From CAZUFB01 sp048173955 (lineage in GTDB: Bacteria > Actinomycetota > Coriobacteriia > Coriobacteriales > UMGS124): a DNA stretch of 64,000 bases. This document shows positions 33,059-42,131 of the stretch, piece by piece. Each line of letters opens with the position of its first letter. Position 1 is the first letter of the stretch. The position numbers were made by a program, and so were the translations under genes. The DNA is taken from NCBI GenBank assembly GCA_048173955.1, contig DBEYOB010000022.1, positions 8,491 to 72,490 on the forward strand, read 5' to 3'. The notes beneath the pieces are model-generated. The model worked only from the letters and a program-made list of their open reading frames with translations. It ran no database searches and was not told the DNA's origin.

Positions 33059-34502
33059 GCTCCTGCTGCGAGTGCACCTCGAGCTTGGCGTAGACGTTGC
33101 GGATGTGCGTCTTCGCCGTGCTGCGCGACACGACCATGCGCTCCTGGATGGCCTGCGCGTTGCGCCCGTGGGCGAGCAGTTCGAGCGCCTCCGTCTCGCG
33201 CGGCGTGAGGCCGCGGTCGGCCGCGATGCGCTCGACGCCGGCGGCGAGCAGGTCGGCGGGCGCGGCGACCTGGAGGGGTTCGACCGCCTCGATGGAACGG
33301 GCCGCCTCGTCGAAGTCGAAGTCCTTGGGCGAAAGCACGTTGTAGGCGACGAACAGGAAGACGATGGCGGCGAGCAGCAGCGCGAACGTGCCGGGGTCGC
33401 TGGCGAGCGCGTTGTTGGCGAGGATGCCGAGCTGCGCCCCCACGACGCTGCCGAGCGAGCTTGCCGCCGAGATGTAGAACGACAGGCACAGCGCGTTCAC
33501 GGGGTTGCGCGCGCCGAGGTGCGCCACGAGCAGGAAGACGAGCATGCGCGTGAGGTCGCCCCCGGCGCGCAGCACCACGTTGGCGAGCCACGGCGTGCCT
33601 GTCACGCTCTCGATGAGCGGGTTGACGAGCAGAAACCCGGCGAGCACGCACAGCATGGTCGCCTTGTAGAAGGCGTTGAGACCGGATCGGTTCGCCACGA
33701 CGAACCCCACCGCCACCACGAGGGCGGGCACGCAGGCGAGGATGGTGGAGAGCTGGTCGGTGTAGCTGCCGGCGAACGTCATGGCGAAGCCGAACGACGC
33801 CTTGAGCAGCACGATGGTGACGAACACGGCGTGGCCGAGCGGGAGGAACGACCGGGGGTTGGTGACGCGCAGGCTCGCGGTCGGCGGGGCGGCGGCGGTT
33901 CGGGCGCACACGCCGGCCGACATGCGGTACACGAGCGCGGCCTCGAGGAACGGGGTTGCAAAGAACACGACGAGCTGGGCGTTGAGGTCGAGGAGGGAGC
34001 AGGCTCCCTCGAGCACGTAGCTTGCGGCCCAGCCGGCGCACAGGCAGACGAGCAGCGCCCTGCTCCCGTGCCGTTCGAGAAGGGAGACGAGGGCGAGCAT
34101 GAGGAGGCAGCCGATCCACGACTCTCCCGCGCTCCGTATGCATGCGCCCGCCGCGAGCACCGCCGGATTCTGAAGGGCGATGCCGCCCGCCGTGGCCGCC
34201 AGGCCGAGGGCGATGCATGCGAACGAGGCGAAGAGGAGCGGCAGCGGCTTGAACAGCGCGGGCCTTCGGGCGGCCAGGGCGTACAGCACGAGGTCGAACA
34301 CGGCCCCGAACAGGGAGCCGGCGTCCTTCGCCTCGGAGAGGATCCCGTCGAAGAGGGGGAACAGCGCGGTGTTGAGCAGCGTCACGTTCAGCTGGTGGGC
34401 CGCGACGGCGCCGACGCACAGCCACAGGGCGGGTGCGGCGAGGGCGGCCCGGAAGAGGGGGGTCGAGGCGTCCCTATGGCCAAGCGCGGGCCCGTGATCC
34501 AT
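33009..34502 (-). CDS. LuxR-family regulator with multi-pass membrane domain (LuxR-5)
   Basis: A 497-residue protein, ATG preceded by GAGAAAGG. About twelve membrane helices (residues 17-415) lead to a linker and a LuxR HTH (DRGLTPRETEALELLAHGRN through STAKTHIRNVYAKLEVHSQQ). It is divergent from flavoprotein C across 344 bp and so is likely its regulator, repeating the arrangement at 5.7, 10.4 and 16.2 kb. Its 3' end overlaps the 3' end of LuxR-4 by 50 nt. It lacks the GVNxLWxFG and TWGIxP motifs of LuxR-1 and -2. Confidence 0.88.
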   Translation of the reverse strand: MDHGPALGHRDASTPLFRAALAAPALWLCVGAVAAHQLNVTLLNTALFPLFDGILSEAKDAGSLFGAVFDLVLYALAARRPALFKPLPLLFASFACIALGLAATAGGIALQNPAVLAAGACIRSAGESWIGCLLMLALVSLLERHGSRALLVCLCAGWAASYVLEGACSLLDLNAQLVVFFATPFLEAALVYRMSAGVCARTAAAPPTASLRVTNPRSFLPLGHAVFVTIVLLKASFGFAMTFAGSYTDQLSTILACVPALVVAVGFVVANRSGLNAFYKATMLCVLAGFLLVNPLIESVTGTPWLANVVLRAGGDLTRMLVFLLVAHLGARNPVNALCLSFYISAASSLGSVVGAQLGILANNALASDPGTFALLLAAIVFLFVAYNVLSPKDFDFDEAARSIEAVEPLQVAAPADLLAAGVERIAADRGLTPRETEALELLAHGRNAQAIQERMVVSRSTAKTHIRNVYAKLEVHSQQELIDAVELAAGDGTSPR

Positions 34503-34846
34503 GGCCGACCTTTCTCGAGGCTTTGCCCACAGTGTAACCCTGGCCCGTGCCCGGCCGGCCCGCGTGTTCCGCGATGTGGAGATACCGTGCGGCGCCGAAA
34601 TGGCCGCGAAGGACGAAAGGCCTGCTCAGCGTGGTTCATCCCAGGGGGACGAGGACAACTCCCCGCGGTCGCACCGCTGTGCCGAGCTTGCTCAAAAGCG
34701 CTGGCAGAAGGCGGTGTTGAGGTTTCATCCCGCGGGGTCGAGGGCGGTTTGCGCCCGGCGTGGCATAGTCCGCATCGTCAAGCCCGCCGCGCAGGGCGCA
34801 GGCGGCGCGAACAGCGTGCGTCACCACGACAGAAAGGGAACGCAAC
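34503..34846. other. Divergent gap between LuxR-5 and flavoprotein C
   Basis: These 344 bp must hold both promoters, but no convincing -35/-10 pair or palindrome stands out. GAGCTTGCTCAAAAG at 34684-34698 resembles the start of family-B repeats but is too short to count as a copy. Confidence 0.4.
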
Positions 34847-36889
34847 ATGGAACTCACCCGTCGCAACTTCCTCGCAGGCGCCGCGACCACCGCCGCGGTC
34901 GCCACCGCGGCCGGCAGCGTCACGCTCGCCGCCGCCCCCGAGGCCGCCCAGGCCAAGGCCCCCGCCGAGGACAACTCCGACTGGCTCGGCACCGCCCCCG
35001 ATATCTCCGAGGACGAGATCGTCGAGACCCGCGAGTGCGAGCTGCTCATCGTGGGCGCCGGCAACGGCGGCATGCCCGCTGCCGCTACCGCGGCCGAGCT
35101 CGGTGTCGACTTCATCATCGCCGAGAAGAGCACGATGGTGTGCGGCGAGCGCGGCTGGCTCGGCGCCGTGAACTCCCACTACCTCACCGATCAGGGCCTC
35201 GAGGACGACAAGGGCAAGATTCTCAACGAGCTCGCCCGCTACGCCTCCGGCAAGTGCGACATGCGCGTGTGGAAGGTCTGGATCGACGAGTCCGCCGAGA
35301 TGATCGACTGGCTCGACCAGGTCTACGCCCCGCTCAACCTCACCTGCACGCTCGACGTCGACAACCAGGACCCCACGGGCGGCACCCTCTACTACATCCC
35401 CCGCACCGAGCACTTCTACAACGGCGAGGACGGCCGCCCTGCCCGCAACGCCATCTTCGAGCGCTACATCAACAGCCTCGGCTACCAGGTGACCTATGAG
35501 ACGGCCCTCGTCAAGCTCGAGCGCGAGGAGGGCGGCCGCGTGACCGGCGGCATCTTCACCACGCCCAACGGCTACGTGCGCATCAACGCCTCCGCCGGCG
35601 TGCTGCTCACCACGGGCGGCTACCCGGCCAACCCGCAGATGGTGCAGGCCTGCGCCCCCATCATCGAGCGCGTCGTGACCCTGGTGTACTACAACACCAA
35701 TGACACCGGCGACGGCATCAAGGCCGCCATGTGGGTCGGCGCCCAGAAGGACGAGGACCAGGCCCCCATGCTCTTCAACCGCGGTCTCGTGAAGCCCGGC
35801 GAGAGCGCCGGCTACACCTCCACCGAGGGCACCGGCAGCTTCGCCGGCGTGGGCAAGCAGTACAACATCGGCTCGCAGCCGTTCCTCAAGGTCGACCGTA
35901 CCGGCCGCCGCTACGGAAACGAGTCGGTGCCCTACGACTTCGACCTCAACGCGATCGCCGAGCGTCCGGGCGGCGTCTTCTGCCAGGTGTTCGACGCCAA
36001 CGCCAAGGAAGACATCATGCGCTTCAACACCATCGGCTGCTCGCGCCAGATTCAGCAGCAGCTGGCCGCGCATGAGGGCACCCTCGAGGAGTTCTTCGCC
36101 GACAAGATCGAAGAGGGCACCATCTTCGTGGCCGACACCATCGAGGAGCTTGCCGACAAGCTCGGCTTCGAGGGCGAGGCCAAGGACACGTTCCTGGCCG
36201 AGGTCGACCGCTACAACACTCTCTACGACAACCAGCTCGACGAGGACTTCGGCAAGGAGGCCTACCGCCTCTCCGAGCTGCGCACCCCGCCGTTCTTCGG
36301 CGGTTGGTACGGTGCGAGCTTCCTTACCACGGTCGACGGCCTGCGCATCAACGAGAACATGCAGGTGCTCGACATGGAGGACCAGGTCATCCCCGGCCTG
36401 TACGCCGCCGGCGACTGCTCGGGCAGCCTGTTCGCCAACAACTACCCCGAGCTCATCGTGGCCAACGCCTGCGGCCGCACGGTGACCTTCGGCCGCCACG
36501 CCGTTCGCCATATCGCCGAGCAGGCCGGCTACGACATCACGGCCGTCACCATGGGCGACGCGACCTACGGTGCCGACGCGGAGGCCGAGGCCGAGGAGGC
36601 CGCCGCTCCCGCCGGCCCCCTGGCCGACGGCACCTACGAGGGCACCGGCAAGGGCATCGGCGGCGACGTGCCGGTGACCGTGACCGTCGAGGGCGGCGCC
36701 ATCACCGCCGTCGAGGTCGGCGACAACTCCGAGACCCAGGGCATCGGCTCCAACGCCATCGAGCAGCTGCCCGCGGCCATCGTCGCGGCCAACGGCACGA
36801 GCGGCGTGGAGGGCGTCTCCGGCGCCACCATCACCTCGACGGCCATCTTCGACGCGGTGAACGACTGCCTGGCTCAGGCGAGCGCGTAG
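34847..36889 (+). CDS. Tat-exported FAD flavoprotein with C-terminal FMN_bind domain (flavoprotein C)
   Basis: A 680-residue protein; AGAAAGGG lies before the ATG. The Tat signal is TRRNFLAGAATTAA. The FAD_binding_2 domain begins CELLIVGAGNGG (64-75) and ends LYAAGDCSGSLFANNYPEL. After an Ala/Glu-rich linker (about 570-595) comes an FMN_bind domain (about 598-680) with flavinylation site S658-G-A-T661. The FMN domain is thus C-terminal here but N-terminal in flavoprotein A. The fumarate reductase NRLGGN motif is absent. The enzyme should reduce an organic acceptor outside the cell membrane; the substrate is unknown. Divergent from LuxR-5; terminator at 36977-37010. Confidence 0.9.
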   Translation: MELTRRNFLAGAATTAAVATAAGSVTLAAAPEAAQAKAPAEDNSDWLGTAPDISEDEIVETRECELLIVGAGNGGMPAAATAAELGVDFIIAEKSTMVCGERGWLGAVNSHYLTDQGLEDDKGKILNELARYASGKCDMRVWKVWIDESAEMIDWLDQVYAPLNLTCTLDVDNQDPTGGTLYYIPRTEHFYNGEDGRPARNAIFERYINSLGYQVTYETALVKLEREEGGRVTGGIFTTPNGYVRINASAGVLLTTGGYPANPQMVQACAPIIERVVTLVYYNTNDTGDGIKAAMWVGAQKDEDQAPMLFNRGLVKPGESAGYTSTEGTGSFAGVGKQYNIGSQPFLKVDRTGRRYGNESVPYDFDLNAIAERPGGVFCQVFDANAKEDIMRFNTIGCSRQIQQQLAAHEGTLEEFFADKIEEGTIFVADTIEELADKLGFEGEAKDTFLAEVDRYNTLYDNQLDEDFGKEAYRLSELRTPPFFGGWYGASFLTTVDGLRINENMQVLDMEDQVIPGLYAAGDCSGSLFANNYPELIVANACGRTVTFGRHAVRHIAEQAGYDITAVTMGDATYGADAEAEAEEAAAPAGPLADGTYEGTGKGIGGDVPVTVTVEGGAITAVEVGDNSETQGIGSNAIEQLPAAIVAANGTSGVEGVSGATITSTAIFDAVNDCLAQASA

Positions 36890-36976
36890 TCTCACCTCGT
36901 CTGCCTGCGCGGCCCTTCGGGTTCCGGAAGGGCGTCGCCGTGCATCGCATTTCCCTGTAGTTCGGTTCGTTCTTGC

Positions 36977-37010
36977 AACCCGGCTCGCCTTCAGGGCGGG
37001 CCGGGTTTTT
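36977..37010 (+). terminator. Rho-independent terminator after flavoprotein C
   Basis: AACCCGGCTCGCC (36977-36989) pairs with GGCGGGCCGGGTT (36995-37007) with one wobble, a 5-nt loop and TTTTT. Confidence 0.88.
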
Positions 37011-37020
37011 GGCATCGTCG

Positions 37021-37066
37021 GCGATTCGATGCTGGCGATGGACTTAATGCCAGCGATTCGATGCTG
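37021..37066 (+). repeat. Direct repeat of a 14-bp unit
   Basis: GCGATTCGATGCTG occurs at 37021-37034 and again at 37053-37066, 32 bp apart, just after the flavoprotein C terminator. Role unknown. Confidence 0.5.
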
Positions 37067-37271
37067 CCGGCGGTCCGTGTCAGCGAAAAGCGGTCGGGCT
37101 GGCCAAAAAGCGGGATCGTGAATGCCAGGCGGCGCTCCGTGGGGCGATTTTGACCCCGCGGGACCTGGTTCGACTCCCGCCCGCGTCTCGGTACATGAAG
37201 CTCCTGCATCGGCGTTTTGACGTTCGTGCTGGTAGCGGTCGCACGGGCGCCGATGGCCAAGGCGTGTCCCC

Positions 37272-37292
37272 ATATATCAAAATACGATATAT
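37272..37292 (+). promoter_or_regulatory. AT-rich palindrome upstream of zinc-finger gene
   Basis: ATATATC-AAAATAC-GATATAT is a perfect 7-bp inverted repeat in an otherwise GC-rich gap, 160 bp before the TTG start of the next gene. It may mark a promoter or operator. Confidence 0.4.
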
Positions 37293-37452
37293 TCGCACGA
37301 TCGCCGATTTTGGCCACTCCATGCTCGTTTTCTTGACGCGGGGCGTTCCGTTCGGCGCGTGCGGGGCGTCTTCGGGGTATACGGGAGACAGGTGGCGCAC
37401 ATGTGGAGCGCTGCCGGTTGCCCGCACGTGCCGGACAAAGGAGGAACCACCG

Positions 37453-37752
37453 TTGAAATGCCCCGTCTGCAACGTCGACCTTGTCATGAGCGAGCGCCAG
37501 GGCATCGAGATCGACTATTGCCCGCAGTGCCGCGGCGTATGGCTCGACCGCGGCGAGCTCGACAAGATCATCGAGCGCAGCACCGCGCAATTCGCCGCAC
37601 CTGCCGCGTCTTCCGTTCGCCCTGCGGCGAAACCCGAGCGCCGCTACGACGACGATGACTATCGTTCCCGTGATTGGGACGACGATCATCGCCACGGCAA
37701 GCGCAAAAAGCGCGAGAGTTTTCTGAGCGATCTGTTCGACTTCGGGGATTAG
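37453..37752 (+). CDS. zf-TFIIB zinc-ribbon domain protein
   Basis: A 99-residue protein starting at TTG, with AAAGGAGG 9 nt upstream; the TTG is followed directly by KCPVCNVDL. The zinc ribbon uses C3, C6, C23 and C26 (CPVC and CPQC) and continues GVWLDRGELDKIIE, the diagnostic zf-TFIIB/YjfP-like motif. The C-terminal half is low-complexity and charged (Asp/Arg/Tyr, then Lys/Arg) ending SFLSDLFDFGD. Function of these proteins is unknown. It is monocistronic, with a long hairpin shared with the convergent phospholipase-like gene. Confidence 0.88.
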   Translation: MKCPVCNVDLVMSERQGIEIDYCPQCRGVWLDRGELDKIIERSTAQFAAPAASSVRPAAKPERRYDDDDYRSRDWDDDHRHGKRKKRESFLSDLFDFGD

Positions 37753-37775
37753 GCCGTTCGGTCGCCATGCGCCGT

Positions 37776-37818
37776 GCGAAGCGGGCCGCCGCCGATTCCG
37801 GCTGGCGGCCCGCTTCGC
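37776..37818. terminator. Perfect 15-bp hairpin between convergent genes
   Basis: GCGAAGCGGGCCGCC (37776-37790) is exactly complementary to 37804-37818, with a 13-nt loop. It lies between the zinc-ribbon and phospholipase-like stops and probably ends both transcripts, though no U-run is present. Confidence 0.65.
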
Positions 37819-37843
37819 ATGCGGCACGACCTCGGGGAGGTGC

Positions 37844-38785
37844 CTATGCCTTGCCGCCTTCCAGCGGCCGCCCGCTGTAGTCCAGGTCGCAGGCCTGCAC
37901 GAGCTCGGCATCGTTGCCGGTTGCAAACCGCTCGATCAGCCCGGCGTAGTCGGCCAGGGCGCGCTCGAACACCTCGGCAAACCCCTCGTTCGAGGCGCCG
38001 CCCTTGAACGGGTCGGTCCAGGTGCGCCGCCACGGGTTCATCGAGGGGTTGTCTGCCCCCTGGTCGGTGCGGTGCGCGAGCGCCGCGAGCTGCGAGTGCG
38101 GGCGTACGACCCGTTCGAGCACACCCAGCCAGCGGGTGCGCTGCGACCCGGATGGCTCGATGAGGCGGTAGCAGAGCCGCATGTCGCCGAGCGCGCCCTC
38201 GTAGTCGACGGGCCGCAGCCCCAGGCCGAACACCCGGTTGGCGACGTCCGCCATGAGCGCCCCCGCGGGCCGGGTCGCCTGCGGGTCGCCCTCGAGCACG
38301 GAGACGGGCGGCACCTCCGCGGTGCTGCGCCCGCGATATGCGTCGAGGACGCCGCAGTCGATCTCGCTCTCGATGATCGCGTGCACCTCGTGGTGGGCGT
38401 CGGCCAGCGCCTCGTCCGCGCCGCACAGCTCGTCCTCCATCGCATAGACGTACGGATGGGCGCAGCGGTCGAGCGCATAGTGCGCGAGCAGGCCGTATGC
38501 GAACGCCCGTCCGGCGGGCCGGTCGGCTGCTGGCAGGCGCGCGATGCCGGCGCGCACCGCGGCGAAGGCCTCGCCGACCTTGTCGCGGTGCATGGCCCCC
38601 GCAAGCTTTCGGGCGACGCTGCCGCGCGGCGTGGTGACGGCGAAAAAGAACGGGTCGGGTCCCTGGCATCCCAGACAGAAGGCGCGCAGCGCGTACGCGG
38701 GGACGTCCGCGCCGTCGAGCTGCGGGACGGCCCCCCGGTTGACGGCTTCCTCTCCGAACAGGCAGTGCGTTATGAGTGCGGGCAC
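37844..38785 (-). CDS. Zinc-dependent phospholipase C-like protein
   Basis: A 313-residue protein starting at GTG, with AAGGGAG 6 nt upstream. The N-terminus VPALITHCLFGEEAVNRG and the later LLAHYALDRCAHPYVY with DAHHEVHAIIESEID match the PF00882 family, where these His and Asp/Glu residues bind zinc. In this cytoplasmic branch no signal peptide is present, unlike secreted clostridial toxins, and the physiological substrate is unknown. It is divergent from the MFS transporter gene and convergent with the zinc-ribbon gene. Confidence 0.85.
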   Translation of the reverse strand: MPALITHCLFGEEAVNRGAVPQLDGADVPAYALRAFCLGCQGPDPFFFAVTTPRGSVARKLAGAMHRDKVGEAFAAVRAGIARLPAADRPAGRAFAYGLLAHYALDRCAHPYVYAMEDELCGADEALADAHHEVHAIIESEIDCGVLDAYRGRSTAEVPPVSVLEGDPQATRPAGALMADVANRVFGLGLRPVDYEGALGDMRLCYRLIEPSGSQRTRWLGVLERVVRPHSQLAALAHRTDQGADNPSMNPWRRTWTDPFKGGASNEGFAEVFERALADYAGLIERFATGNDAELVQACDLDYSGRPLEGGKA

Positions 38786-39116
38786 GGCGGCTCCCTTCGA
38801 TGCATGCGGCGTTCGGTCTGTATGGTACCCGCCGGATTCGGGCGGCGGCATGCCTTCGCCAGCTCTCCGCATCCGCCCTCCTGCGGCGGTCCCGGATCCC
38901 GCCCGCCGGCCCCTCCGCGGGTCGGCGGTGGCCGTTTTGCGCTCGCACCTCCCCGGGCGGCGCCCGAAGCGCTACCATACGTGGGTCGACGGACGGTCGA
39001 ATCGGCCGCCGGATGGCCGAACGAGTTGGCAGGACCCCGAACGGGTCGACGGAAGACCGAACATCGGTGCGGCGCAGGGCGGAACGGCGCCCGCGCCCAC
39101 TGCTCGAGGAGGGCAT
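38786..39116. other. Divergent gap between phospholipase-like and MFS genes
   Basis: These 331 bp hold a GGGTCGACGGA direct repeat (38983 and 39043 region) and a possible TACCAT -10 at 38973-38978. No gene is seen. Confidence 0.4.
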
Positions 39117-40472
39117 GTGGACGTGAGGGACGTTGAAGTGGTCGCGGGTCCGGAGGGCGGGGAGGCGGGGGCGCCCGCCGGCGCCCCGTCGGCGTCGGGC
39201 AGGCTGACGAAGCTCGAGCGCAACTGGGTGCTCTACGACGTGGCGAACTCCGCCCTCGTCCTGCTGTCGACCGCCGTGGTCCCCATCTACCTCGACTCGC
39301 TGCTCGAGGCGGCCGGCCGCAGCGACGTGGTGACGTCGTTCGGGTATGCCCAGACCATCGCGAGCCTCGCGGTCGCGGTCCTGATGCCCATCCTGGGGTC
39401 GCTCGCCGACTTCCAGGGCAAGAAGATCCGTTTCTTCCTCGGCTTCTTCCTCACCGGCCTGGTCTGCTGCTTCGGCATGGCGCTGCCGCTGGGCTGGCTG
39501 GCGTTCCTCGCGGTGTACGTCGTGGCGACCGTCGGCCTCAACTCGAGCATGACGTTCTACGACGCCATGCTGGTCGACGTCACGACCGACGCCCGCATGA
39601 ACAAGGTGTCCTCGCACGGGTACGCCTGGGGCTACGTGGGGTCGACGATTCCGTTCGTGGCATGCCTCGCGCTCATCCTGGCCGGGCCTTCCATCGGCAT
39701 TCCCACCGAGCTCGCCACCCGCGCGTCGTTCGTGATAACCGGTGCGTGGTGGCTCGCCTTCACGGTGCCGCTCCTCCGCACCTACCGGCAGACGCACTGC
39801 AAGCCTGCCGAGGACGCGCGCCATGCCGTGCGCGACACCTTTGCGGGCCTCATGGCGACCATGCGCAAGATCGCGCGCGACAGGGCGCTGCTCTACTTCA
39901 TGATCGCGTTCTTCTTCTACATCGACGGGGTCCACACGGTCATCAGCATGAGCACCTCGTACGGCACGAGCCTGGGCATCGATTCGACGCAGCTCGTGCT
40001 CGCCCTGCTCGTGACCCAGTTCGTGGCGTTTCCGAGCGCCATCGCCTACGGCAGGCTCGCCGACGCGTTCGGCACGCGCCGCATGATCGTCATAGCGGTC
40101 GTCGCCTACGCCTGCATCGTCCTGTTTGCGGCGTTCTTCCTCAAGTCGGCGACCGAGTTCTGGATCCTCGCCATCGCGGTCGGCCTGTTCCAGGGCGGCA
40201 TCCAGGCGCTTTCGCGCAGCTATTTCGGCAAGCTCGTTCCCAAGGAGAACGCCAACGAGTTCTACGGGTTCTTCGACATATTCGGCAAGTACGCGAGCGT
40301 CATGGGGACCCTGCTCGTCTCGGTCATCACGCAGCTGACGGGCAATGCGAGCCTCGGGGTGCTCTCGATCGGCGTGCTGTTGGTGGTCGGCCTGGTGTTC
40401 CTGCTGAGGATGCCCCAGACCGGCAGGCGCGCCGGACACGACGCCGGCGCGGACGATCGGGTCGCTGCGTAG
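39117..40472 (+). CDS. MFS transporter, UMF1/Atg22-like family
   Basis: A 451-residue, twelve-helix transporter starting at GTG 39117 or GTG 39123; the GAGGAGGG site fits the second slightly better. The Atg22/UMF1 signature is clear: LTKLERNWVLYDVANSALVL, VLMPILGSLADFQGKK, FYDAMLVDVTTDARMNKVSS and QGGIQALSRSYFGKLVPKEN. In yeast Atg22 exports amino acids from the vacuole; bacterial substrates are unknown. The patatin-like gene begins 9 nt after its stop, so the two are one operon. Confidence 0.92.
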   Translation: MDVRDVEVVAGPEGGEAGAPAGAPSASGRLTKLERNWVLYDVANSALVLLSTAVVPIYLDSLLEAAGRSDVVTSFGYAQTIASLAVAVLMPILGSLADFQGKKIRFFLGFFLTGLVCCFGMALPLGWLAFLAVYVVATVGLNSSMTFYDAMLVDVTTDARMNKVSSHGYAWGYVGSTIPFVACLALILAGPSIGIPTELATRASFVITGAWWLAFTVPLLRTYRQTHCKPAEDARHAVRDTFAGLMATMRKIARDRALLYFMIAFFFYIDGVHTVISMSTSYGTSLGIDSTQLVLALLVTQFVAFPSAIAYGRLADAFGTRRMIVIAVVAYACIVLFAAFFLKSATEFWILAIAVGLFQGGIQALSRSYFGKLVPKENANEFYGFFDIFGKYASVMGTLLVSVITQLTGNASLGVLSIGVLLVVGLVFLLRMPQTGRRAGHDAGADDRVAA

Positions 40473-40481
40473 GGGAGCGGT

Positions 40482-41477
40482 ATGGATGCGGAAAGGAGCG
40501 CGGTGGCCATGGCGGCAGCGCGTGCAGCGGGACCGGGGGCGGGTATGGCGGGGCCGAAAGCCGGCGCGACGGGGCAGGGGGCGGGCGCAGCCGGCGGCAG
40601 GCGCCGCGTCCCCGGGGTCGCCCTCATGTTCGAGGGCGGCGGGATGCGGGCGAGCTATACGTCGGCCGTGGTCGCGACCCTCGTCGAGCAGCGCATCGAC
40701 TTCGAGTTCGTGTGCGGGCTGTCGGCGGGGGCGAGCAACTCGGTCAACTACCTGTCGGGCGACGCGCCCCGCGCCCGCCGGAGCTTCGTCGACCTGGTGC
40801 GCGAGCCCGAGTTCGGCGACTGGCGCACGTTCGTGCGGGGCAAAGGGCTCTTCTCGGCCGCGTGGATCTATCAGGAGACGGGCAAGCCCGAGGGCGTCCT
40901 GCCCTTCGACATGGATGCCTTTCTGGGCAACCCCGCCGGACTCGCCATCCAGGCGTTCGACCGCGACAGCGGCGAGACGGTCGTGTGGCGCAAGGAGGAT
41001 ATGCCCACGCTCGACGACGTGATGGTGCGCGTCCGGGCGAGCAGCACCCTGCCGGTTGTGATGCCCCCGGTCACCATCGACGGACGCACCTTCTACGACG
41101 GTGGGCTCGGCTGCGGCGGCGGCATCCCGCTGCAGCTCGCGCTCGACGCCGGTTACACCCGCGTGTTCGCCGTGCTCACCCGGCCGCGCGGCTACCGCAA
41201 GGGCGCCCCGAACGCGATGGCGCGGGCGGTGGCGAACCTCTACCGGCGCTATCCCAAGGTTCGCGAGGCCCTGCTTACCCGGTTCGAGCGGTACAACGCC
41301 GAGCTCGACCGGCTCGAGGCCATGGCGGAGCGGGGCGATGCCTGCATCGTCTACGCCGACAAGATGGCCGTGCAGAACAACACGACCGACTACGACGCCC
41401 TCGTGCGCAGCTACGAGGACGGCTACGCGCAGGCCCAGGCCGAGCTCCCACGCTGGCTGGAGTGGCTCGGCGCATAG
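40482..41477 (+). CDS. Patatin-like phospholipase
   Basis: A 331-residue protein, ATG preceded by GGGGAGCGG. After an Ala/Gly-rich N-terminal tail (residues 1-42), the patatin fold starts ALMFEGGGMRASYTS (oxyanion hole), with nucleophile Ser81 in GLSAG and the catalytic Asp near 206 in FYDGGLG. It is closest to the bacterial patatin/RssA-type proteins with conserved SYxxAV and RxSxxLP motifs (here RASSTLPVVMPPV). It would cleave acyl esters of phospholipids or another lipid. It is cotranscribed with the MFS gene. It is followed by a 650-bp repeat-bearing gap. Confidence 0.92.
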   Translation: MDAERSAVAMAAARAAGPGAGMAGPKAGATGQGAGAAGGRRRVPGVALMFEGGGMRASYTSAVVATLVEQRIDFEFVCGLSAGASNSVNYLSGDAPRARRSFVDLVREPEFGDWRTFVRGKGLFSAAWIYQETGKPEGVLPFDMDAFLGNPAGLAIQAFDRDSGETVVWRKEDMPTLDDVMVRVRASSTLPVVMPPVTIDGRTFYDGGLGCGGGIPLQLALDAGYTRVFAVLTRPRGYRKGAPNAMARAVANLYRRYPKVREALLTRFERYNAELDRLEAMAERGDACIVYADKMAVQNNTTDYDALVRSYEDGYAQAQAELPRWLEWLGA

Positions 41478-41523
41478 GGGAGGGGCGCGGGAGCTGCGCC
41501 GGCGGCGGTGGGGCGGGGCCGAT

Positions 41524-41669
41524 GGCCAAAAAGCGCCCGATTGCGTGCCCGGGGGCCGGAGGGCGGTCAAAACAGGCTCGAGTGCGTGCGCGTGGGCTGG
41601 AGGGCGGTCAAAACAAGCCCGAGTGCGTGATTCTAGAAAAGTGTTGGTCATTTGAACGGCGAGTGTATG
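41524..41669 (+). repeat. Family-C array, locus 2, plus-strand half (4 units)
   Basis: Four 24-bp units at 41524, 41565, 41606 and 41646, spaced 41, 41 and 40 bp. Each starts GGTC (GGCC in the first) and ends in GTGCGTG, the last in GTGTATG. Two linkers end GGGC, and the last linker is ATTCTAGAAAAGTGTT, matching locus 1. Confidence 0.8.
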
Positions 41670-41783
41670 CGGCGAAGGGGCTTTGGGCGACACGTGCCTT
41701 TTTAGTCGACAAGGAAAGGCCAGGTAGAACGTTTGCCCGTGAGGTCATCGCTTCGACGGGTGGCGCCGGGTCGCCTCAATTGG

Positions 41784-41847
41784 CACGCACTCGTTGGTTT
41801 ATTGACCACTACTTTTCTAGAAACATACATTCGCCGGGAAAATGACC
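41784..41847 (-). repeat. Family-C array, locus 2, minus-strand half (2 units)
   Basis: Two 24-bp units on the minus strand (41784-41807 and 41824-41847), 40 bp apart, with complement reading GGTC to GTGCGTG or GTGTATG. They face the plus-strand array at 41524-41669. The linker complement is TTTCTAGAAAAGTAGT. No gene is seen in the rest of the 41478-42131 gap. Confidence 0.75.
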
Positions 41848-42131
41848 GCCCCGCCGCCTGCACCCCGCCGCCCGCCATCGCTCTGCCTGCCGCCAGACCG
41901 CCCCGCCACCCCGCCGCGCCACCCACCGACCCCCGCGCTGTCGCGTCCTTCCATGACCCTCGACGTGCGCGCGGTCGATGGAAAGGGTCGGCGCAATTGC
42001 GGCGCATCCGTTCCTAGGCGTATAGTGAATCCGTGTGAACCGCCGCCGCATCGCCGCCGCGCCGCGTTCTGTGCCGGGGTCGACAACACGGCCAGCCGCA
42101 CTGCGGCCTGTCAAATCGAGGAGACTTTCGC

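Noticed and set aside
37150..37200. tRNA-like T-arm (GGTTCGACTCCCG)
   Set aside because: GGTTCGA is present, but no acceptor stem, anticodon arm or D-arm can be built around it in either direction.
37749..41693. Open frame of 1314 codons on the minus strand
   Set aside because: It runs antisense through the MFS and patatin genes and is a by-product of high GC. Its composition (Arg, His, Ala) matches no family, and only its last part coincides with the region of the phospholipase-like gene, in another frame.
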